Shown here: in pieces, positions 57,971-64,000 of the stretch
How the letters are laid out: each line of letters begins with the position of its first letter
Position numbering within the stretch: position 1 is the first letter of the stretch
NCBI GenBank assembly: GCA_004565275.1
Contig: SDOX01000014.1
Coordinates: 153,285-217,284 of the forward strand
Length of the DNA stretch: 64,000 nt
Origin: Nannochloropsis salina CCMP1776
Taxonomy: Eukaryota > Sar > Eustigmatophyceae > Eustigmatales > Monodopsidaceae
Direction of reading: 5' to 3'
Translations under genes and position numbers: made by a program
Notes under the pieces: generated by a model
Told to the model about the DNA's origin: nothing
Database searches by the model: none
The model's input: the letters and a program-made list of their open reading frames with translations, nothing else

Positions 57971-59499
57971 CTCTCGTGTGCGGAAGGGCCGACCTCTTAG
58001 TCAAACATCTCTCTTCCTTTTCCCTCGCTCCGCATCTCCCACTCGCCTGACCCTTAGCCTTTGTGTAACTTGCACCTTCTCAGTCTCTACCGTTTCCCTC
58101 GCCACCAACAATCCAGAGATCAACCTGGCCCAAGCAATCGGTCCTCCGTCCCGCCCTCCCCTTCCCCTTCGCATTCGTTTGGTCCAGCACTCCGACAACA
58201 ACGGCGCTCGGCGGTGCCTCTAGCCAAGGAGAAGGCGGACGCGCGTCGTCGCCGTCAGGACAGCCGGCTCCGCAACCTCCTGTGGTACTGGACGGAACAT
58301 CCAAGCCGCCTTCTTTCCCGCCTTAATGGGCACCTTGCAGGAGATTTGCTCCCTCTTTGATGCCAGAGTGAGAAATTGTGCGAGCGATATGTAGCCTGCC
58401 CTACACTACTCTTGACAGAATCGGCATTGCAGGGATAATACGGTTAGGCTATCTCTGTTCTTTCAACGTACAACACAGACATGTTAATTTGCACAGCTTT
58501 GGGAGATCAAATTTCTCATCGAAGCCAAGCTTAAGCGTTCAAGACTTTGATTCAGAGGATAGGGCTGCAGCGATCCATATCTAGGACGAGCTAGGGTATA
58601 GCTGTAAGGGATTTTGTCGTCGGATGCAGGTGACTTGTATTCCTAGCGTGTGACTCTTCAGAAAAATTATTATTCCAACACCGTTTGCCCTATCATCCGA
58701 AAGCAGTGCCATGTGGAAATAATCGTCCTGTATCTAACCAATCATAGAAGTCGCTAAAAACTCACGTTTCGAAGATGTCGAAAAATACAGTACAAACATA
58801 GCCTTAACAAAATTAATGAGAAACTGAGGGAAACGGACTTATGGACATCTACTTTGCATCCGTATGGTGCAGTCTTCCTATATGCGTCGGCTTTGAGCGG
58901 GAACTATATGTAAGCGTATATTTCGGGTAAGTGAAGGAGACAAAATAAATGGTGCCGTAGCACTTCATCCTCCGTAAGTTGTTGACGAGCCTTTCTATAC
59001 CCTGGACATGGGACTTACGACATAACAGGCATAGTCGTGAAGATGTCTATCTAGTTCTCAAATTCAGAGCTGACCTCGTGATGCAAGTGGCGATCACCTC
59101 AACGCGAGTGCCGGGTGCAACTTATGTGTGGGCTCAAATTGCGAATCGCGAGAAGTGATAGGATTCTTTTTTGCCTCACAAGAGAAATTGATAGTTTTGT
59201 CCATTAACATGCAAATTGTTGTCCAGCATCAGTAAGAAGTGATCGGCCTCTTATAGGCCTTTTGAAAAATATCTGATATAGTTGACCGCATCACTGTCTA
59301 AAGGCAAATTGCGCGTGCTTCAGTCTTCCTTCCGAGCGATCAGCGTGATGTGCTCGGACATAAAATGATGCAATGCTCGATGATGTTTTCTTAAGGTTCT
59401 TCTCAAGATTTCCAAGTTCCCTGCAAAGAAGATATGATGACGAAGCTTCGGAATTCCTTGCGTAGAAGATATTCCTACGAGCCTCAAAGGAGTAGTCAG
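57971..59499. other. No firm gene
   Basis: About 1.5 kb. 58080-58360 has GC-rich, Pro/Arg-rich frames that may be 3' exons of the ankyrin relic (for example NNPEINLAQAIGPPSRPP), but frames disagree. From 58600 the DNA is AT-rich with nothing supported. Confidence 0.5.
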
Positions 59500-59825
59500 T
59501 GAAAATTGCTGGAAATAGAGCAAAAGTAGCTTGACGCTCACACAAGCTCACACGACCCCTAAAGAGAGAACGAGACTTGTGCTCATACAGAGACCTGGCC
59601 CCATCAACACGGGCTTGGTGACGAGATTTCTACACTCGTGGATGATCTGTACTTTGCAGGTACGCCTGTCCAGCTTCGTTTGTATGGCACATGTTACTGA
59701 TTTACAGGGAGCCTACAATTTGGTGAGAGATTTTCCCCCTTTATTTATCTCATTCTATAATTCTATAAGTTTTGAGATATGTTGCAATATATTATGGAGG
59801 AACTGAAAACAAGGAGCTTTCCAGC
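59500..59825. repeat. Duplicated segment, copy A
   Basis: Matches 60220-60545 at an offset of 720 bases. The right two-thirds (59630-59825) is nearly identical; the left part carries scattered substitutions. Both copies keep a 91-codon open frame without a usable ATG start, and both contain a splice-like unit TTTGCAG/GTACG...TTTG/GTGAGA. Confidence 0.85.
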
Positions 59826-60000
59826 TTGTAAGTATAGACACAGAGGCTGATTTTGAAATGACGGCGATAATTGCAAATTAGAATGGTTTTCTGGAAAAGT
59901 CACAAGTCAAATTTGTAGCATTTATTTCAGGATCCCAATCATATCAACATATTGTATTTTTGATGATTAATTATGTTTGGGGACCTACATGAGGCCCCAC

Positions 60001-60059
60001 TGGTAAAAAGGGGGGCTGCAAAGCATTCGATGTGAGTTCCACGTGTTTATTTTTAAACA
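60001..60059. repeat. Short duplicated segment, copy A
   Basis: About 59 bases (from TGGTAAAAAG to TTTTTAAAC) recur at 60581-60639 with only one or two differences. This second copy lies just after duplicated copy B, so the region has been rearranged, not simply duplicated once. Confidence 0.8.
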
Positions 60060-60219
60060 TAGTATCGGAGATTATACAATAATGATTCAAAGTATTTACA
60101 AAATAATCATCTGACTTATGCATGTTAGCGCTGTTGGTCCATCGTTTTCTTTGAATACTTGACGTGTGATCTCTGTCGCTCTCTTGTTGTTCACGCCATC
60201 ACCAACATGATTCTTACCA

Positions 60220-60545
60220 AGTGAAACTTGCTGGAAATAGAGCATAAGTTGTGACGTGCACACAAGCTCACCTGACCCCTAAAGAGAGAACGAGAATTAT
60301 GCTCATACGGAGAACTATTCCCATCAATACAGCACTGATGACGAGATTTCTACACTCGTGGATGATCTGTACTTTGCAGGTACGCCTGTCCAGCTTCGTT
60401 TGTATGGCACATGTTACCGATTTACAGGGAGCCTACAATTTGGTGAGAGATTTTCCCCCTTTATTTATCTCATTCTATAATTCTATAAGTTTTGAGATAT
60501 GTTGCAATATATTATGGAGGAACTGAAAACAAGGAGCTTTCCAGC
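60220..60545. repeat. Duplicated segment, copy B
   Basis: Partner of 59500-59825. The 91-codon frame is kept intact in both copies. Confidence 0.85.
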
Positions 60546-60580
60546 CTGTTGGGATAATTAGACAGAGGCTGAGGCTCCCT

Positions 60581-60639
60581 TGGTAAAAAGAGGGGCTGCA
60601 AAGCATTCGATCTGAGTTCCACGTGTTTATTTTTAAACG
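60581..60639. repeat. Short duplicated segment, copy B
   Basis: Partner of 60001-60059. Confidence 0.8.
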
Positions 60640-60797
60640 GTCGCTTTCCACCGGACGCTTTAAACCACGGCTTCTGATCGAAAAGTAAAACCGCTGTTAA
60701 GATGCTCCCTGGCACTTGGGCATGCTTCTCAATTACTTCTTTTTGCAACTTTCCATACCCGCAAACATCTGTGCACTTCTTATGTCTTCTTTTCTCG

Positions 60798-60955
60798 CTT
60801 GCTTGCCACATTGTCTGCTGAGGTCAACCCACGAAATCGTAGCAGTAGCACCTTGGTTCGGAATGAGGTCCTGGCCTGAATCTCGTGGACGTCAAGAAAC
60901 AAGCAATTCAGACATTCTTTAAATGCTTTTGTCTGTCATCTATCAGACCTAGAAA
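60798..60955. repeat. Diverged duplicate pair, left copy
   Basis: From GCTTGCCACATTGTCTG onwards this resembles 61152-61320. Shared blocks are GCACCTTGGTT, TGGCCTGAATC, GTGGACGT, CAGACATTCTT and TCATCTATCAGACCTA, separated by substitutions and small indels. No gene seen. Confidence 0.7.
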
Positions 60956-61151
60956 ATTCTAAAAATTATTTGAGGATTCTCAATTATGCACCTACATGGT
61001 AATGGATTCTCCTTGATTTTCATGTGATTAGCTGTCACTTTAAATTGGGTTTTTGTTGTGAAACGACCATATGGCACGTGCCTATCCTTCGAAGGATGGG
61101 AGCTTCCCTTGTGGGGAAATGTCTCTGTACTGCTGCTGCATTAGTTTCTCA

Positions 61152-61320
61152 CTTGCTTGCCACATTGTCTGTTGAGGTCTGCCCACGAGGTTGTATCAAC
61201 AGCACCTTGGTTTTGTGGCACGTGAAAGAGATCTTGGCCTGAATCCCGTGGACGTAAACGGAGCTAAGGGATACAGACATTCTTGACATGGTTTAGTCAT
61301 CTATCAGACCTACAAAGTCT
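61152..61320. repeat. Diverged duplicate pair, right copy
   Basis: Partner of 60798-60955, immediately upstream of the secreted repeat-protein gene. Confidence 0.7.
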
Positions 61321-61451
61321 AAATGAGACATTGCAGATAGCTGTATCCCGTTTGATTAATGTACAATGGGGTGATGGTCGCACACTTTCTTACAGGTCGA
61401 CCTGTCAATCTGTACGCGCCCATATTCAAGCGTAAATACACACATCAAACA

Positions 61452-64000
61452 ATGAAACATTTCTCTTGCCTTTTCCTCTTCGCTCTCCTGGGCTTTGGAA
61501 GCATTCTCACCACCATCTCTCAAGAGTGTCCGCAGCTTTCTCTGACGGCTAATGTGAGGCCAAATCCTCGGCGTGGGATCGTAGCGGGCAAGGGAATGGC
61601 TAGGATCACCGTCACGCTGAGGAGCAAAGATCCCGTGGACAACGTGGAGTTTCAGTTGAGCCTGCCGGACGGGCTATCGGTCGAGCAAACAGCAATGCGT
61701 CCGTCCTCGAAGCCCTATACACCGCCGCAAATTGTTGAGGATGCGGATGGAGTGACAGCTATTTCCTGGCAGGGTCTCGCTTTCACCAAACGCAAGGGGG
61801 GCAAACGCCGCTTTCGTGTCAAGGTGAAGGCCGACCAGTGTGCCCCTGAGACGCTCGTGGTGAACGCTCTCGCTTACCTAATGAATGCTACAGACATCTC
61901 GTGCAGAACGCCGCTGGCCAACCCCGCCATCATAAAAGTGCGATACTTGAAACGCAACAAAGACGCGACGTGCGCGCCCACTCCAGCTCCTACTGTCAAT
62001 CCCACGCAACCTTTTGTGCTCCTTGGTGAGGGCCTGCGGTTCTCTCAAGGGGAGCGACTGGCCCCCTTCGAGGACCGTCGTCTTTCGCAACATACTGGAA
62101 TCGGTAGGTATGAAGGCATCGTCGCCCGCTACCATCCTAAAGATCGACTGCTGCAATCGATCAACACCCCTGAGGCATGCTATGAATACTGCTCGTCAAA
62201 CGGGGGCGAGGAAGTACCATTCCTCTTCAGCTGGAATACCGTGACGAGCCAGTGCTTCTGCTGCGCCGGGGTGTGCACACCCCTCATCGTCGATCCTGAT
62301 TACAACGTGTACGAAGCGATCTTACCCAGAACGCTTCCTCCGACCTCCATCCCTACTGCTACAGCGCCTCCAACGGCTTCCCCAACACTGACACCTACAG
62401 CATCGCCTACTCCAGGACCGACTCGTACCCCTACCCAAGCACCTTCAACGACTCCAACGGCTCTCCCAACGCCGAGACCTACAGCATCGCCTACTCCAGG
62501 ACCGACTCGTACCCCTACCCAAGCACCCTCAACGACTTCAACGGCTCTCCCAACGCCGACACCTACAGCATCGCCTACTCCAGGACCGACTCGTACCCCT
62601 ACCCAAGCACCCTCAACGACTTCAACGGCTCTCCCAACGCCGACACCTACAGCATCGCCTACTCCAGGACCGACTTGTACCCCTACCCAAGCACCTTCAA
62701 CGACTCCAACGGCTCTCCCAACGCAGACACCTACAGCATCGCCTTCTCCAGGACCGACTCGTACCCCTACCCAAGCACCTTCAACGACTCCAACGGCTCC
62801 CCCAACGCCGACACCTACAGCATCGCCTACTCCAGCACCCACTCATACCCCTACCCAAGCACCTTCTTGGGCTATGAGCTTCGGAGGAACCAGTACTGAC
62901 GAGGGAAGAGGCATTGCTGTGGATGCATCAGGCAGCTCCTACACTACCGGTTATTTCCGAGGGAACATGACAGTAGGCAGCACCACCCTCACGTCTGCTG
63001 GTGATTCTGACATTTTCATCATCAGCCTGGACTCCAGCGGCAGTCCTGTCTGGGCTATGAGCTTCGGAGGAACCAGTGGTGACATTGGATATGCCATTGC
63101 TGTGGATGCATTAGGCAGCTCCTACACTACCGGTAGATTCCAAGGGAACATGACAGTAGGCAGCACCACCCTCACGTCTGCTGGTGACTCTGACATTTTC
63201 ATCATCAAGCTGGACTCCAGCGGCAGTCCTGTCTGGGCTATGAGCTTCGGAGGAACCAGTGGTGACATTGGATATGCCATTGCTGTGGATGCATCAGGCA
63301 GCTCCTACACTACCGGTGAATTCCAAGGGAGCATGACAGTAGGCAGCACCACCCTCACGTCTGCTGGTGGCGCTGACATATACATCATCAAGCTGGACTC
63401 CAGCGGCAGTCCTGTCTGGGCTATGAGCTTCGGAGGAACCGATTTTGACATTGGAAATGCCATTGCTGTGGATGCATCAGGCAGCTCCTACACTACCGGT
63501 AGATTCCAAGGGAGCATGACAGTAGGCAGCACCACCCTAACGTCTGCTGGTGCCGCTGACATTTTCATCATCAACCTGGACTCCAGCGGCAGTCCTGTCT
63601 GGGCTATGAGCTTCGGAGGAACCAAAGATGACATTGGAAATGCCATTGCTGTGGATGCATCAGGCAGCTCCTACACTACCGGTTATTTCCAAGGGAACAT
63701 GACAGTAGGCAGCACCACCCTAACGTCTGCTGGTGCCGCTGACATTTTCATCATCAACCTGGACTCCAGCGGCAGTCCTGTCTGGGCTATGAGCTTCGGA
63801 GGAACCAGTGGTGACTTTGGATTTGCCATTGCTGTGGATGCATCAGGCAGCTCCTACACTACCGGTTATTTCCAAAAGAGCATGACAGTAGGCAGCACCA
63901 CCCTCACGTCTGCTGGTGGCGCTGACATATTCATCATCAACCTGGACTCCAGCGGCAGTCCTGTCTGGGCTACGAGCGTCGGAGGAACAGATAATGACAT
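61452..64000 (+). CDS. Secreted SBBP-type beta-propeller repeat protein (partial, runs off window)
   Basis: Open, intronless frame from ATG 61452 to the window edge (849 codons seen, no stop). The signal peptide is MKHFSCLFLFALLGFGSILT. Residues about 25-165 form a beta-type domain (TVTLRSKDPVDNVEFQLSLP) similar in style to extracellular repeat-type domains. Residues about 242-278 are Cys-rich (EACYEYCSS, SQCFCCAGVC), suggesting a PAN/WSC-like carbohydrate- or protein-binding module. Residues about 293-472 are a Pro/Thr/Ala/Ser linker, probably O-glycosylated. From Trp473 a 61-residue unit repeats: WAMSFGGTSGDIGYAIAVDA, SGSSYTTGYFQGNMTVGSTT and LTSAGDSDIFIINLDSSGSP. This fits the SBBP repeat (Pfam PF06739 type) of extracellular beta-propellers. 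Six full units and the start of a seventh are present. Likely a cell-surface or wall adhesin-like protein; binding partner unknown. Confidence 0.85.
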   Translation, partial: MKHFSCLFLFALLGFGSILTTISQECPQLSLTANVRPNPRRGIVAGKGMARITVTLRSKDPVDNVEFQLSLPDGLSVEQTAMRPSSKPYTPPQIVEDADGVTAISWQGLAFTKRKGGKRRFRVKVKADQCAPETLVVNALAYLMNATDISCRTPLANPAIIKVRYLKRNKDATCAPTPAPTVNPTQPFVLLGEGLRFSQGERLAPFEDRRLSQHTGIGRYEGIVARYHPKDRLLQSINTPEACYEYCSSNGGEEVPFLFSWNTVTSQCFCCAGVCTPLIVDPDYNVYEAILPRTLPPTSIPTATAPPTASPTLTPTASPTPGPTRTPTQAPSTTPTALPTPRPTASPTPGPTRTPTQAPSTTSTALPTPTPTASPTPGPTRTPTQAPSTTSTALPTPTPTASPTPGPTCTPTQAPSTTPTALPTQTPTASPSPGPTRTPTQAPSTTPTAPPTPTPTASPTPAPTHTPTQAPSWAMSFGGTSTDEGRGIAVDASGSSYTTGYFRGNMTVGSTTLTSAGDSDIFIISLDSSGSPVWAMSFGGTSGDIGYAIAVDALGSSYTTGRFQGNMTVGSTTLTSAGDSDIFIIKLDSSGSPVWAMSFGGTSGDIGYAIAVDASGSSYTTGEFQGSMTVGSTTLTSAGGADIYIIKLDSSGSPVWAMSFGGTDFDIGNAIAVDASGSSYTTGRFQGSMTVGSTTLTSAGAADIFIINLDSSGSPVWAMSFGGTKDDIGNAIAVDASGSSYTTGYFQGNMTVGSTTLTSAGAADIFIINLDSSGSPVWAMSFGGTSGDFGFAIAVDASGSSYTTGYFQKSMTVGSTTLTSAGGADIFIINLDSSGSPVWATSVGGTDND
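62387..62860 (+). repeat. 84-base coding minisatellite (Pro/Thr linker)
   Basis: The block GGACCGACT(C/T)GTACCCCTACC recurs every 84 bases (62415, 62499, 62583, 62667, 62751 and a variant near 62835), encoding a 28-residue unit with PTPGPTRTPTQAPSTT. Units differ by few bases. The frame is kept throughout. Confidence 0.95.
62868..64000 (+). repeat. 183-base tandem coding repeats (SBBP-like units)
   Basis: The unit starts TGGGCTATGAGC(T)TCGGAGG at 62868, 63051, 63234, 63417, 63600, 63783 and 63966, exactly 183 bases apart each time. Differences cluster in two spots per unit: the codons after GGT/ACC (about position 25-40) and after ACTACCGGT. No indels among the seven starts. The array continues past the window. 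Confidence 0.97.

Noticed and set aside
62300-62842. Minus-strand frame of Gly-Val repeats
   Set aside because: Shadow of the in-frame 84-base Pro/Thr repeats on the plus strand.

Overview
This is a eukaryotic nuclear window. Most genes are split by short GT-AG introns, often with C-rich (CCCT-type) tracts, and gene spacing is tight. Products include a COP9 signalosome subunit, an AMPK/SnRK1 beta subunit, a Golgi SNARE, full-length ABCC transporters and a nuclear-encoded IF-3. The compact layout, the IF-3 and the CCCT-rich introns resemble a small photosynthetic stramenopile such as a Nannochloropsis/Microchloropsis-type eustigmatophyte. That assignment is inference; no marker in the window fixes the species. 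I recognised no tRNA, rRNA, CRISPR array or complete transposon.

Layout. 0-3.6 kb: a minus-strand, multi-exon membrane protein with a very acidic tail in extreme low-complexity DNA. 4.1-7.5 kb (+): PWP1-like WD40 ribosome-biogenesis factor, 12 exons. 8.2-9.9 kb (+): CSN8. 10.1-13.2 kb (-): coiled-coil protein with a conserved beta-rich C-terminus. 13.5-15.2 kb (+): organellar IF-3. 15.4-35.6 kb (-): two head-to-tail ABCC (MRP-type) transporter genes of about 9-10 kb each, with patches of near-identity that cross introns. 36.9-38.6 kb (-): membrane-anchored alpha/beta hydrolase. 39.9-40.7 kb (+): secreted PEBP-family protein. 41.7-46.1 kb (+): an intronless 1445-residue protein I do not recognise. 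46.6-47.9 kb (+): AMPK beta subunit with an apparent one-base frameshift. 48.6-49.7 kb (+): BET1-type SNARE. 50.4-52.1 kb (+): coiled-coil protein. 53.1-54.0 kb (+): stand-alone ZnF-UBP protein.

From 54 to 61.4 kb the DNA is AT-richer and gene-poor. It holds an ankyrin-repeat relic with an in-frame stop and several duplicated non-coding or relic segments. From 61.45 kb to the right edge runs a long secreted protein, open at the window end: signal peptide, beta-type N-terminal domain, cysteine-rich segment, a linker built from 28-residue Pro/Thr repeats, and an array of 61-residue SBBP-like beta-propeller repeats that are nearly identical in DNA. This gene and the two mosaic ABCC genes are the most unusual content.

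The genes are mostly unrelated housekeeping or regulatory functions (ribosome biogenesis, protein degradation control, organellar translation, energy sensing, ER-Golgi traffic), so no operon-like joint function is implied. Exon borders were placed by eye from splice consensus, reading-frame phase and family conservation. Frames close across all exons for PWP1, CSN8, IF-3, PEBP, the hydrolase, BET1 and the 50.4-52.1 kb gene.
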